Numbered from the stretch's first letter, positions 6,351 to 15,420 are shown. The stretch: 45,710 nucleotides of DNA from Achromobacter arsenitoxydans SY8 (GCF_000236785.1 NZ_AGUF01000048.1:1-45710), one strand, 5' to 3'. Numbers and translations: made by a program. The notes: a model not told the origin generated them from the sequence alone.

Positions 6351-7904
6351 TTACACGGACGCCGGTGGGTCCTGCTCCCGGTAGGAGCTGATCGTGCCGT
6401 CCGGCTCGGTTTCTTCCAGCCGGACACGGAATCCCCACAAGCGCGCCAGATGCTTCATGACCTGCTCGGCATCTTCGCCCGCCAGCGGCCGGCCGCGGCT
6501 CTTGAGGTGGCGCAGCACCAGCGAGCGGTCGGTGTCCCGGTTGAAGCGGATGACCTGGATGTCCGGCACCTGATTGTCGCGGTTGTGCTGCGCGGCCAGC
6601 AGGCGGCGGATGTCGCGGTACCCCTCGTCGTCGTGGATGGCGGCCACTTCCAGCTTCGGATTGGACTGGTGGTCGGAAATCGCGAAGAACCGGAATTCGC
6701 GGATCAGGCGCGGCGACAGGTACTGCGAAATGAACGACTCGTCCTTGAAGTTGCGCATCGCGAAGTCCAGCGTCTTGAGCCAGTCTCCGCCCGCGATGTC
6801 CGGGAACCAGCGGCGGTCCTCGGGCGTGGGCGCTTCGCAGATGCGGCGGATGTCGGACATCATTGCGAAGCCCAGCGCGTACGGGTTGATGCCGCCGTAG
6901 CCGCGCTCGTCGAAGCCGCGCTGGCTGACCACGTTGGTGTGGCTCTGCAGGAACTCCATCATGAAGCCGTCGTTCACCAGCCCTTTCTGGTGCAGCCGGT
7001 TCAGGATGGTGTAGTGCCAGAACGTGGCCCAGCCTTCGTTCATGACCTTGGTCTGCGTCTGCGGATAGAAGTACTGCGCGATCTTGCGAACGATGCGCAC
7101 CAGTTCCTTCTGCCAAGGCACCAGCTTGGGCGAATACTTTTCGATGAAGTACAGCAGGTTCTCTTCGGGTTCCGGCGGGAACACCGAAGCGGCGGCGCGC
7201 GTGTCCTTGTCCGCTTCCATGCGGGGTAGCGTGCGCCACAGGTCGTTGTACTGCAGGCGGGCGTGCTCCTGGCGCTCGGCCTGGCGGGCGGCCTCTTCCT
7301 TGTACGACACCGGCGTCGGCCGCTTGTAGCGATCCACGCCGTGGTGCGACAGCGCATGGCACGAATCCAGCAGCGCCTCGACCGCGTCGATGCCGTAGCG
7401 GTCCTCGCACGACATGACGTACTTGCGCGCGAACACCAGGTAGTCCAGCACGCCGTCGGCGTCGGTCCACTGGCGGAACAGGTAGTTGCCCTTGAAGAAC
7501 GAGTTATGCCCGTAGCAGGCGTGCGCGATCACCAGCGCCTGCATCGTCATGGAGTTTTCTTCCATGAGATACGAGATGCAGGGGTTGGAATTGATGACGA
7601 TCTCGTACGCCAGCCCTTGCATGCCGCGGCGGTAGAACTGTTCGTTGCGGATGAATTCCTTGCCGTACGACCAGTGCGGATAGCCGATGGGCAGGCCGGC
7701 CGACGCGTAGGCGTCCAGCATCTGTTCCGAGGTGATGACCTCGATCTGGTTCGGATACGTGTCCAGTCCGTACTCGCGCGCAATCTGGGAGATCGCGTCG
7801 TCATAGGACTGGATCAGCTCGAACGTCCATTCGGAACCCTGGGAGATCGGCCGGGCTCCGCCGGTCAATTCCGGCTCCACGAGAGCACCCACGATGGCAT
7901 TCAT
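6351..7904 (-). CDS. spoVR: SpoVR family protein
   Basis: This 517-residue protein matches the SpoVR/YcgB family in length and in stretches such as HACYGHNSFFKGNY and MNEGWATFWHY. In Bacillus SpoVR affects spore cortex formation. In non-sporulating proteobacteria the role is unclear, but it is conserved with the PrkA kinase and a DUF444 protein, as here. The ATG at 7904 overlaps the DUF444 stop by four bases (ATGA), so translation is coupled. Conserved His and Glu residues (HACYGH, EGWATFWH) could bind a metal, which is inference. It is cytoplasmic, with no signal peptide. Confidence 0.92.
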   Translation of the reverse strand: MNAIVGALVEPELTGGARPISQGSEWTFELIQSYDDAISQIAREYGLDTYPNQIEVITSEQMLDAYASAGLPIGYPHWSYGKEFIRNEQFYRRGMQGLAYEIVINSNPCISYLMEENSMTMQALVIAHACYGHNSFFKGNYLFRQWTDADGVLDYLVFARKYVMSCEDRYGIDAVEALLDSCHALSHHGVDRYKRPTPVSYKEEAARQAERQEHARLQYNDLWRTLPRMEADKDTRAAASVFPPEPEENLLYFIEKYSPKLVPWQKELVRIVRKIAQYFYPQTQTKVMNEGWATFWHYTILNRLHQKGLVNDGFMMEFLQSHTNVVSQRGFDERGYGGINPYALGFAMMSDIRRICEAPTPEDRRWFPDIAGGDWLKTLDFAMRNFKDESFISQYLSPRLIREFRFFAISDHQSNPKLEVAAIHDDEGYRDIRRLLAAQHNRDNQVPDIQVIRFNRDTDRSLVLRHLKSRGRPLAGEDAEQVMKHLARLWGFRVRLEETEPDGTISSYREQDPPASV

Positions 7905-9160
7905 GCGGTCTCCTTCTTGAACAGGTCATGGAACACGGGGAAGATTTCGCCCCGGTCGCAGATGCGCCGCATGACGAAGTGCGGCTCCAGCTTCTGTTCA
8001 TACTCCGCCCACAGGCTGCTCTTGCGCGCCTCCTGCGAGTCGGGAATTTCAATATAGGCAAAGTAGCGCGTCGACGGCAGCAGGTGCTCGGCCAGGAAGC
8101 GCGCGCTCTTGCCCGCGTCGGCGCCGAACGAATCGCCGTCGCTGGCTTGCGCCGCGTAGACGTTCCAGGCGGCGGGCGGATAGCGCTTTTCAAGGATTTC
8201 GCGCATCAGCTCCAGCGCCGACAGCACAATGGTGCCGCCGCTCTTGGGGTCGTAGAAGAAGGTCTGTTCGTCCACTTCCTCGGCATTGTCGGTGTGGCGG
8301 ATGAAGACCAGGTCCACGTGCTCGTACTTGCGCGACAGGAACAGGTACAGCAGCGTGAAGAAGCGCTTGGCCAGGTCTTTCTTGCCTTCGTCCATGGAAC
8401 CGGACACGTCCATCAGGCAGAACATGACGGCGCGGGCCATGGGGATGGCCACCGACACGCGGTTGCGATAGCGCAGGTCCAGGTCGTCCAGGAAAGGCAC
8501 GCGGGCCAGGCGCTCGCGGCAGTCCTCGACGTCCTGTTCCAGCTCCTGGATCCGGGCGGCGGGCGCCCCCGCCGCCTGCGCGTCGGCCAACGCCTTTTCC
8601 GCATCTTCCAGGTCGGCGCGCGCCTTGACGCTCAGGGCCACCCGCCGCGCCAGTGACGACTTGAGCGTGCGGCTGATGCTCAGCATGCTGGGCGAGCCGG
8701 TGGTGGTGTAGCCCGCGCGCTGCCACTTTTTCTGGCTGACTTCACCCAGCTGGTTGCGCGCCAGGTGAGGCAGTTCCAGGTCCTCGAAAAACAGGTTCAG
8801 GAACTCTGCCCGCGACAGGCTGAAGGTGAACTGGTCCACCGATTCGCCTTCTCCCGGTTCGGAGCCGCCCTCGCCCTGCCCGCCCTGCGGCCGGTCGAAG
8901 GTGTCGCCCTTGGCGAATTCGCGGTTGCCCGGGTGCACCAATTCCCGGTCGCCGCCCGAACCGTGCCGGAACGTCGGCTCGGAAATGTCGCGGGCGGGCA
9001 GGTTGATTTCCCCGCCCTGATCCATGTCCTGGATGGAGCGGTCACGGATCATCCCGTGGACCGCCTTGCGGATCTGGTCCTTGTAACGCCGAAGAAAGCG
9101 TTCCCGGTTAACGGCGCTTTTATTGCGCCCGTTAAGACGGCGATCGATCAGTGAATTCAT
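7901..9160 (-). CDS. yeaH: YeaH/YhbH family (DUF444) protein with VWA-like domain
   Basis: This 419-residue protein has a basic N-terminus (RRLNGRNKSAVNRERFLRRYK), a Gly/Glu-rich linker near residues 78-105 and a C-terminal von Willebrand A-like region with a DVSGSMDEG metal-site motif (DxSxS). The family (UPF0229) is co-transcribed with the PrkA/YeaG kinase and is linked to stress and nutrient-limitation responses in enterobacteria. It starts 12 bases after the prkA stop and overlaps spoVR. A role as scaffold or partner of the kinase is inference. Confidence 0.92.
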   Translation of the reverse strand: MNSLIDRRLNGRNKSAVNRERFLRRYKDQIRKAVHGMIRDRSIQDMDQGGEINLPARDISEPTFRHGSGGDRELVHPGNREFAKGDTFDRPQGGQGEGGSEPGEGESVDQFTFSLSRAEFLNLFFEDLELPHLARNQLGEVSQKKWQRAGYTTTGSPSMLSISRTLKSSLARRVALSVKARADLEDAEKALADAQAAGAPAARIQELEQDVEDCRERLARVPFLDDLDLRYRNRVSVAIPMARAVMFCLMDVSGSMDEGKKDLAKRFFTLLYLFLSRKYEHVDLVFIRHTDNAEEVDEQTFFYDPKSGGTIVLSALELMREILEKRYPPAAWNVYAAQASDGDSFGADAGKSARFLAEHLLPSTRYFAYIEIPDSQEARKSSLWAEYEQKLEPHFVMRRICDRGEIFPVFHDLFKKETA

Positions 9161-9172
9161 GATTCACCTCGC

Positions 9173-11098
9173 TCAGGAAGACTTCCTCACACGGAGATAC
9201 CACTCGCACAGCAGCCTGACCTGCTTTTCCGTGTAGCCCTTTTCAACCATGCGATCCACGAAGCTCTGATGCTTGGTCTTGTCCTCTGCCGACGCCTTGG
9301 CGTTGAACGAGATCACCGGCAACAGGTCTTCCGTGTTCGAGAACATCTTCTTTTCGATGACCTCGCGCAGCTTTTCATAGCTGGTCCAGGTGGGGTTGCG
9401 GCCGTTGTTGTTGGCGCGCGCCCGCAGCACGAAGTTGACGATCTCGTTGCGGAAGTCCTTCGGATTGGCGATGCCAGCCGGCTTCTCGATCTTTTCCAGT
9501 TCGTCGTTCAGCGCGCTGCGGTCGAAGCTTTCGCCGGTTTCGGGATCGCGGAATTCCTCGTCCTGGATCCAGCAATCCGCAAACGTCACGTAGCGGTCGA
9601 AGATGTTCTGGCCGTATTCGGAATAGGACTCCAGATAGGCGGTCTGGATTTCCTTGCCGATGAACTCCGCGTAGCGCGGCGCCAGGAAGCCCTTGATGAA
9701 CTCCAGGTAGCGCCGGCGGATTTCCTCGGGGTAGTCTTCGCGACCGATCCGCTGCTCCAGCACGTACATCAGGTGCACCGGATTGGCGGCCACTTCCGTC
9801 TGGTCATAGTTGAAGACGCTGGACAGGATCTTGTATGCAAAGCGCGTGGACACGCCCGTCATGCCTTCGTCCGTGCCGGCATAGTCCTTGTATTCCTGCA
9901 GCGCCTTGGCCTTGGGATCCACGTCCTTCAGGCTTTCGCCGTCGTAGACCCGCAGCTTGGAATAGATGCTGGAATTCTCGGGTTCCTTCAGGCGGGTCAG
10001 CACCGAGAACTGCGCCATCATGTCCAGCGTTCCGGGCGAGCAAGGCGCTTCGGACAGCGAGCTGTGATGCAGCAGCTTTTCGTAGATGCGGACCTCTTCA
10101 GAGACCTGCAGGCAGTAAGGCACCTTGACGATGTAGATACGATCAAGGAAGGCCTCGTTGTGCTTGTTGTTGCGGAAGGTCTGCCATTCGGATTCGTTCG
10201 AGTGCGCCAGGATCGTGCCGTTGAACGGGATGGCGGAGAAGCCTTCCGTGCCCTTGAAGTTGCCTTCCTGGGTGGCCGTCAGCAGCGGGTGCAGCATCTT
10301 GATCGGCGCCTTGAACATTTCCACGAACTCAAGCAGCCCCTGGTTGGCCAGGCACAGGCCGCCGGAATAGCTGTAGGCGTCCGGGTCGTCCTGCGAGTGG
10401 CGGTCGAGCTTGCGGATGTCGACCTTGCCGACCAGCGAGGAGATGTCCTGGTTGTTCTCGTCGCCCGGTTCGGTCTTGGCGATGGCGATCTGCCGCAGCA
10501 CCGACGGGTTCAGACGCACGACGCGGAATTTGGAAATGTCGCCGTCGAACTCTTTCAGCCGCTTCACGGCCCAGGGCGACATGATGCCGGTCAGATAGCG
10601 GCGGGGGATGCCGTACTCTTTTTCGAGCGTGTCGCCGAACCGTTCAGGATGGAACAGACCGAGCGGGGACTCGTTTACCGGCGATCCCTTCAAGGCGTAG
10701 ATGGGATAGCTTTCCATCAGCGACTTGAGCCGTTCCGCGATGGACGACTTGCCGCCGCCAACCGGTCCCAGCAGATAAAGGATTTGCTTGCGCTCTTCCA
10801 GGCCCTGGGCGGCGTGCTTGAAGAACGCGACGATCTGGCCGATCACGTCCTCCATGCCGTAGAACTCCTGGAACGCCGGATAGCGCCGGATGGTCCGGTT
10901 GGAAAACAAACGGGAAAGACGTGGGTCGTTGCGCGTATCCACGATTTCAGGATCGCCGATCGCGGCCAGCATGCGCTCAGCGGGACTGGCGTATGCCATG
11001 GGATCGCGTTTGGCGAGGTTCAGATACTCCTCAAGAGAGAGCTCCGACTCCTGCTCTTTTGCATACTGCGACTTGAAGCCTTCGACGATGTTTTGCAC
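9173..11098 (-). CDS. prkA: PrkA family serine protein kinase (YeaG)
   Basis: This 641-residue AAA+ fold protein has a Walker A loop at 111-119 (GPVGGGKSS) and a C-terminal PrkA kinase domain; the length fits the family (about 640). It acts in the cytoplasm in stress and stationary-phase signalling, possibly also as an AAA+ protease in some species. The start is GTG at 11098, supported by a near-perfect AGGAGGT six bases upstream. It is the first gene of a three-gene operon with yeaH and spoVR. An 844-base upstream region without a clear gene suggests complex control of the promoter. Confidence 0.95.
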   Translation of the reverse strand: MQNIVEGFKSQYAKEQESELSLEEYLNLAKRDPMAYASPAERMLAAIGDPEIVDTRNDPRLSRLFSNRTIRRYPAFQEFYGMEDVIGQIVAFFKHAAQGLEERKQILYLLGPVGGGKSSIAERLKSLMESYPIYALKGSPVNESPLGLFHPERFGDTLEKEYGIPRRYLTGIMSPWAVKRLKEFDGDISKFRVVRLNPSVLRQIAIAKTEPGDENNQDISSLVGKVDIRKLDRHSQDDPDAYSYSGGLCLANQGLLEFVEMFKAPIKMLHPLLTATQEGNFKGTEGFSAIPFNGTILAHSNESEWQTFRNNKHNEAFLDRIYIVKVPYCLQVSEEVRIYEKLLHHSSLSEAPCSPGTLDMMAQFSVLTRLKEPENSSIYSKLRVYDGESLKDVDPKAKALQEYKDYAGTDEGMTGVSTRFAYKILSSVFNYDQTEVAANPVHLMYVLEQRIGREDYPEEIRRRYLEFIKGFLAPRYAEFIGKEIQTAYLESYSEYGQNIFDRYVTFADCWIQDEEFRDPETGESFDRSALNDELEKIEKPAGIANPKDFRNEIVNFVLRARANNNGRNPTWTSYEKLREVIEKKMFSNTEDLLPVISFNAKASAEDKTKHQSFVDRMVEKGYTEKQVRLLCEWYLRVRKSS

Positions 11099-11942
11099 GG
11101 AAACCTCCTACAACACGCGAAAAATTCAATACGTCCCTACATGCCCATTGTGCCTCAGTGCCTGCGCTTTACTAAACAATCTCGCGATAAGCATTTTCAG
11201 CAGGTTTTTATGTTGCTTTCGCCACACATCAACCATAAGCAGTATCGGGCCCTTTCCGTTTAGGCTGCACCCGTCGGATACAAGTTCCGTCAGGGAATGC
11301 AACTTACGTGAGCAAGTTCACTCGTTCGCCTTCAGCATATCGCCGCATATTGCGTGCCTGACGCGGCCGCACATGAAATGGTCAGCAATGAATTGAAGGG
11401 ATGAGCGATATCCCGGTGGATTCTTATGAGCCGGGAAGTAAACCCGGCAGCGCCCGCTATGCGATCGCAGCGGGCGGTCTGAACGGCGCTTTGCGTCTTC
11501 GTTCAGCAGCGTGCCGGTCGGTTATGAACAACGCCGATGCGCGGCACGGGAATCCGTGGTGACGAGGGCGCGCGGCACTGTGCGGGGTTGCCGTTAGCGC
11601 GTAGCGCCAAGTCATGTGCCTATGCTAAAGCCAATTGACGGTTTTGTGGCAATTCATTTGCACGATGCAGAGAATCGCGGCGACGCGAACGCAGCCGAAA
11701 TTCGCGCCAGCGCATGCCGTAACGACATCGCGCTTTGCCGCGCGGCATTCATCGACTTCGCGCAAATGCAGGCTGCGCGCGGCTTGCAGCCTATTGGCAG
11801 CCGCATGCGCCGAGTGCTAACAGCCCTTGCAACAGTGCGGATACTTGATGATTCAACGATGCGCGAGACATGAAAAAAAACTCGCGTCTGAATGAAAAAA
11901 CGCGCGCTTTGACGCGCGCGTTCGCCGCAGAGAGTCAGCGGA
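11099..11942. other. Long intergenic region between prkA and ribD
   Basis: This region holds the prkA ribosome binding site and, presumably, its promoter at the left end, and the ribD terminator at 11900-11921 at the right end. Two adjacent hairpins lie in the middle: CCGGG/CCCGG at 11431-11447 and CGCCCGCT/AGCGGGCG at 11451-11476. The only frame of note, GTG 11616 to 11873, has no ribosome binding site, lacks the GC-rich third positions of local genes and resembles nothing known to me. A small RNA is possible but unproven. Confidence 0.5.
11893..11922 (-). terminator. Rho-independent terminator of ribD
   Basis: On the minus strand ACGCGCGC and GCGCGCGT (11921-11914 and 11907-11900) form an 8-bp stem with a six-base loop, followed by a T tract (11900-11895), about 20 bases past the ribD stop. 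Confidence 0.85.
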
Positions 11943-13094
11943 TCAGGACAGCGCGGGCAGTTCCACGCGCTGCATCAGCTCGCGCCATGTGCCGGCCACG
12001 CGCGCGCGCACGCACAGATCCGCGCCGACGCGTCCGGTTTCGATGAATTCGTAGCGCCGCGCGGCGTCCAGATGTTCGAGCATCGGCAGGCGCACCATGC
12101 CGGCGGCGTCGCCGAGCAGCACGGGGGCCAGATACAGCAGCAGTTCATCCACGCAGCCGGCGGCCACGAGGGCGCCGCTCAGGCCCGCGCCGGCTTCGAC
12201 GTGGACTTCGTTGAACTGTTCCTGCGCCATCCAGCGCATCATCGCGGCCAGGTCGACCTTGCCAGGTTCGGCGCCCGGCAGGCAAACCACGCGGGCATTC
12301 CTGTCGGCCAGGCGCGCCGCCTTCGCGGCGTCCTCGCGCGCGGTGAACACGATGACCTGCGCGCCATCGAACAGCCGAGCCTGCTCCGGAATCTCGAAAC
12401 GGCCGTCGACCACGGCCTTGCGAGGCTGCCTTGGCGTATCCACGCCGCGCACGTTCAACTGTGGATCGTCCTTCAGGACGGTGCCCATGCCGGTCAGGAC
12501 CACGCAGCTGCGCGCCCGCCAGCGATGGCCGTCGGCACGGGCTTCGGGGCCGGTGATCCATTGCGACATGCCGTTATGCAGCGCGCTGCGGCCGTCCAAA
12601 GACGCCGCCATTTTCATCCACACCCACGGCAGGCCACGGCTCATGCGTGAAATGAATCCGGCGTTGACCGCCAGCGCTTCTTCCCGGCAGACGCCAGTCG
12701 TGACAGCGATGCCGGCCGCGCGCAGGCGCGCCAGCCCCTGCCCATTGACCAGGGGATTCGGATCGCCCATGGCCACCACCACGCGCGCCGGCCGCGCTGC
12801 CAGCACGGCGTCCACGCAAGGCGGCGTGCGGCCGAAATGACTGCAAGGCTCCAGGGTGACATACAGGGTGGCGCCGGCGGCCGACTCGCCGCGCGCCTGG
12901 ACATCGCGCAGCGCGCAGACCTCGGCGTGGGGCCCGCCCGGCGGTTGGGTCGCGCCTTCGCCCAGCACCCGCCCGTCGCGCACGATCACGCAGCCGACCC
13001 GGGGATTGGGCGCAGTCGTGCACATGACGGTCTGCGCCAGCGCCAGGGCGCGCCGCATCCAGAAAATGTCGTCGGTGTCGCTTGGAGTGTTCAT
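11943..13094 (-). CDS. ribD: Bifunctional riboflavin biosynthesis deaminase/reductase RibD
   Basis: This 383-residue cytoplasmic enzyme carries out the second and third steps of riboflavin synthesis: deamination of the GTP-derived pyrimidine, then NADPH-dependent reduction of the ribosyl chain. The N-terminal deaminase zinc site is HAE (56-58), PC (83-84) and C93. The reductase half follows from about residue 150 (MKMAASLDGRSA). I chose the ATG at 13094 (MNTPSDTDD), because the frame's longer start has no support. In many relatives ribD directly follows nrdR; here two plus-strand genes separate them. It has its own terminator. Confidence 0.95.
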   Translation of the reverse strand: MNTPSDTDDIFWMRRALALAQTVMCTTAPNPRVGCVIVRDGRVLGEGATQPPGGPHAEVCALRDVQARGESAAGATLYVTLEPCSHFGRTPPCVDAVLAARPARVVVAMGDPNPLVNGQGLARLRAAGIAVTTGVCREEALAVNAGFISRMSRGLPWVWMKMAASLDGRSALHNGMSQWITGPEARADGHRWRARSCVVLTGMGTVLKDDPQLNVRGVDTPRQPRKAVVDGRFEIPEQARLFDGAQVIVFTAREDAAKAARLADRNARVVCLPGAEPGKVDLAAMMRWMAQEQFNEVHVEAGAGLSGALVAAGCVDELLLYLAPVLLGDAAGMVRLPMLEHLDAARRYEFIETGRVGADLCVRARVAGTWRELMQRVELPALS

Positions 13095-13274
13095 GCCCAG
13101 GATTGTATGTCCGCCCGGGACCATCCAAGCGTTCCTTGCCAGGCTGCCCGCCGCCCCGCCGCCGGATGTCCGTTTTGGGACGTCCGCGGTCCCGGATCGC
13201 GCTCGCAAAGGCGCCGGATCAGGGTAAAAATAGCTCCATCGCCCCTAAAAAACCTAGGCCAGGAGGCCCCAGCA

Positions 13275-13838
13275 ATGAAACAGGCACTGATCGTCATCGA
13301 CGTCCAGGAATCCTTCCGGCAACGTCCGTTTTGGAACGAAGCCGAGTATCCGGCGTTTATCTCGCAGATCCAGCCGCTGATAGATTCGGCCGTCGCCCGG
13401 GACATTCCGGTCCTGCAGGTGTTCCACACCAGCCCGTCCAGCGACCCCGCCAACCCCTTTTCGCTGGCGTCCGGACACGTCAGGACGCTCAAGGAACTGC
13501 AAGTTGCCCCCACCGCCGTGTTTCACAAGACGGTCCATTCCTCGCTGTTCGCCAAGGATGAAAGCGGCGCGTCGCTGCACGACTGGCTGACCCGCCACGG
13601 CATCGAAGGCGTCATCGTGGCCGGCATCCGCACCGAGCAATGCTGCGAAACCACCGCTCGCCACGCCAGCGATGCCGGCTTCAAGGTGGTCTTCCCCACG
13701 GACGCCACCCTGACCTTCGCCATGCAAAGCCCGTCCGGCAAGGACTATACGCCGGCGGAAATCCGCGACCGCACCGAACTCGTCCTGCAAGGACGGTTTG
13801 CCCGCATCGTGCGCGCCGCCGAGGCGCTGGCGGCGTAA
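13275..13838 (+). CDS. Isochorismatase-family cysteine hydrolase
   Basis: This 187-residue cytoplasmic hydrolase has the catalytic triad D9 (IDVQ), K85 (HKTVHS) and C123 (TEQCCETT) of the isochorismatase/nicotinamidase superfamily. Many members cleave amide or ureido bonds rather than isochorismate. AGGAGG at 13261-13266 sets the start at 13275. The next gene, a GlxA-like regulator, begins 20 bases later and is probably co-transcribed; such pairs often control the hydrolase or a linked catabolic step. The substrate cannot be told from sequence. The pair sits between nrdR and ribD on the opposite strand. Confidence 0.88.
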   Translation: MKQALIVIDVQESFRQRPFWNEAEYPAFISQIQPLIDSAVARDIPVLQVFHTSPSSDPANPFSLASGHVRTLKELQVAPTAVFHKTVHSSLFAKDESGASLHDWLTRHGIEGVIVAGIRTEQCCETTARHASDAGFKVVFPTDATLTFAMQSPSGKDYTPAEIRDRTELVLQGRFARIVRAAEALAA

Positions 13839-13857
13839 GCCGCCGCAGGAGGCGCGC

Positions 13858-14892
13858 ATGACGCCCGTGTACTTCGTCGTTCCGCGGGGCATCGTTTTGC
13901 TGGACCTTGCGGGTCCGGCGGAAGCCTTCCGTGTGGCCAACAAGCTCTGCCCGGGCGCGTTCGAACAGCACTTCTGCGGTCCCTCCCGCGATGTCGAAAG
14001 CGGCATTCCGGGCCTGCATCTTGCGCAGGTCCAGCCGCTACCTGCGGCCCTGCCGCGCAATGCGCTGGTGATCATTTCCGGCGTGGTCGGCAAGCACACC
14101 CGCCTGGAGGACAACGACGCGCGCGCCATCGTGGACTGGCTGGCCGTCCGCCACCCCGCTGACGGCTTCACCCTGATGACCGTATGCGCGGGCGCACTGT
14201 TCGCCGCCGCGGCAGGCCTGACCCGGCAGCGCGATTGCACCACGCACCACTCCTGCCTGGAGCAGCTTGCCGCCATTGATCCCAGCGCCCGCGTGCAGGA
14301 CAACCGCATCTTCGTCGAGGACGGCAATCTGGTCAGCAGCGCGGGCATCACGGCCGGCATTGACCTGGCGCTGCACATGGTGTCGCGCCATTGCGGTCCG
14401 CGCGTCGCCTGCGAAGTGGCGCGCGACATGGTCGTGTATCAGCGCCGCGCCGGCACGGATTCCGCCCTGTCGCCGTGGCTGGACCACCGCAGCCACATGC
14501 ATCCTGGCGTGCACCGGGTCCAGGACGCGGTTGTGCGGGATCCTTCCGCCCCCTGGTCGGCGCAATCGCTGGCGGACCAGGCGCACACCAGCCCTCGTCA
14601 CCTGACGCGGCTGTTCCGCGAGCACGCCGGCTGCACGCCAATGGATTACCTGTACCAGATCAGGGTGGCGCTGGCGCGCGACCTCTTGCGCGACACCCGC
14701 CTCGACCTGGAACGCGTGGCGGAGAAGTCGGGATTCGGATCGGCGCAGCACATGCGCCGCGTGTGGCGCAAGTTCCAGCCGCTGACGCCCAGCCTGATGC
14801 GCGGGGCGCCTAGTGGGGCACCTGGTGGGGCACCTGGTGGGGCACCTGGTGGGGCACCTGGTGGGGCACCTGGTGGGGCGCCCATGCAATGA
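13858..14892 (+). CDS. GlxA-family transcriptional regulator (DJ-1/PfpI + AraC HTH) with (GAPG)n tail
   Basis: This 344-residue regulator has an N-terminal DJ-1/PfpI-like domain (about 1-190) with a nucleophile-elbow Cys at 110 (TVCAGALF) and a C-terminal AraC-type double helix-turn-helix (about 225-312, with SPRHLTRLFREHAG and GFGSAQHMRRVW). AGGAGG sits six to eleven bases upstream of the ATG at 13858. After the AraC domain, residues 317-343 form GAPS/GAPG repeats encoded by a 12-base tandem repeat, an unusual tail for this family. The stop codon lies in the left arm of a 16-bp palindrome. It probably controls the preceding hydrolase gene or itself; the ligand is unknown. Confidence 0.9.
   Translation: MTPVYFVVPRGIVLLDLAGPAEAFRVANKLCPGAFEQHFCGPSRDVESGIPGLHLAQVQPLPAALPRNALVIISGVVGKHTRLEDNDARAIVDWLAVRHPADGFTLMTVCAGALFAAAAGLTRQRDCTTHHSCLEQLAAIDPSARVQDNRIFVEDGNLVSSAGITAGIDLALHMVSRHCGPRVACEVARDMVVYQRRAGTDSALSPWLDHRSHMHPGVHRVQDAVVRDPSAPWSAQSLADQAHTSPRHLTRLFREHAGCTPMDYLYQIRVALARDLLRDTRLDLERVAEKSGFGSAQHMRRVWRKFQPLTPSLMRGAPSGAPGGAPGGAPGGAPGGAPGGAPMQ
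14803..14883 (+). repeat. In-frame 12-base tandem repeat encoding Gly-Ala-Pro-Gly
   Basis: GGGGCACCTGGT occurs five times without change (14815-14874), preceded by one diverged copy (GGGGCGCCTAGT, 14803-14814) and followed by a partial one (GGGGCGCCC, 14875-14883). The 12-base period keeps frame, so copy-number changes would add or remove four residues at the C-terminus of the GlxA-like regulator. Confidence 0.95.
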
Positions 14893-14918
14893 ACGGCGCC
14901 AAGGCGCCGTTCATTGCA
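14885..14918. repeat. Perfect 16-bp inverted repeat between convergent genes
   Basis: TGCAATGAACGGCGCC (14885-14900) and GGCGCCGTTCATTGCA (14903-14918) are exact complements around a two-base centre. The left arm includes the stop of the GlxA-like gene. Neither side has a T tract, so it is not a textbook rho-independent terminator. A hairpin that protects the converging 3' ends, or a weak bidirectional terminator, is the likeliest role. Confidence 0.8.
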
Positions 14919-14940
14919 AAACCGGACCGCGCGGGGCGGC

Positions 14941-15420
14941 CTATTCTTTGCGCAGCTTGCCTGGCAGCAGCGGCCCCTGCATTTCGCGGATGGCCTCGAC
15001 GAACTCGCCAATGTCCTCGAAGCTCTTGTAGACCGAGGCAAAGCGCACGTAGGCCACTTTGTCGAGCTTGCGCAATTCGTTCATGACGAGTTCGCCGATA
15101 TGTTCGGAAGGCACTTCCCGCTGGCCGCTGGCCAGCAGTTGCTCTTCGATGCGGGCGACGGCCGCGTCCACGTCTTCGGTGCTGACCGGACGCTTGCGCA
15201 GCGCCAGGCTCAGGCTGGCCCGCAGCTTGGCGGGGTCGTAGTCGCTGCGGCTGCCATTGCGCTTGACGATGGAAGGCATGGCGAGTTCCACCCGTTCGTA
15301 GGTGGTGAACCGCTTGTCACAGGACAGGCAGCGGCGGCGACGGCGAATCGCGTCGCCCTCTTCCGAGACCCGGCTGTCGACGACCTGCGTTTCGGCATTG
15401 CCGCAAAATGGACACCGCAT
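14941..15420 (-). CDS. nrdR: Transcriptional repressor NrdR
   Basis: This 159-residue repressor of ribonucleotide reductase genes has an N-terminal zinc ribbon (C3, C6, C31, C34, with RRRRRCLSC) and a nucleotide-sensing ATP-cone domain (about 49-139, starting [11 protein letters not shown]). Length and motifs fit the family exactly. It binds NrdR boxes and responds to ATP/dATP. It lies downstream of glyA, as in many betaproteobacteria, but a glyA terminator in the 221-base gap suggests its own promoter. Confidence 0.97.
   Translation of the reverse strand: MRCPFCGNAETQVVDSRVSEEGDAIRRRRRCLSCDKRFTTYERVELAMPSIVKRNGSRSDYDPAKLRASLSLALRKRPVSTEDVDAAVARIEEQLLASGQREVPSEHIGELVMNELRKLDKVAYVRFASVYKSFEDIGEFVEAIREMQGPLLPGKLRKE

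Noticed and set aside
9269-11263. 664-codon plus-strand frame opposite prkA
   Set aside because: Mirror frame of a conserved coding sequence; residue composition is typical of antisense reading.
11616-11873. 85-codon frame in the prkA-ribD gap
   Set aside because: GTG start without a ribosome binding site, atypical third positions and no family resemblance.
14803-14883. CRISPR-like repeat
   Set aside because: The units are contiguous 12-base copies without spacers and lie in frame within a gene.
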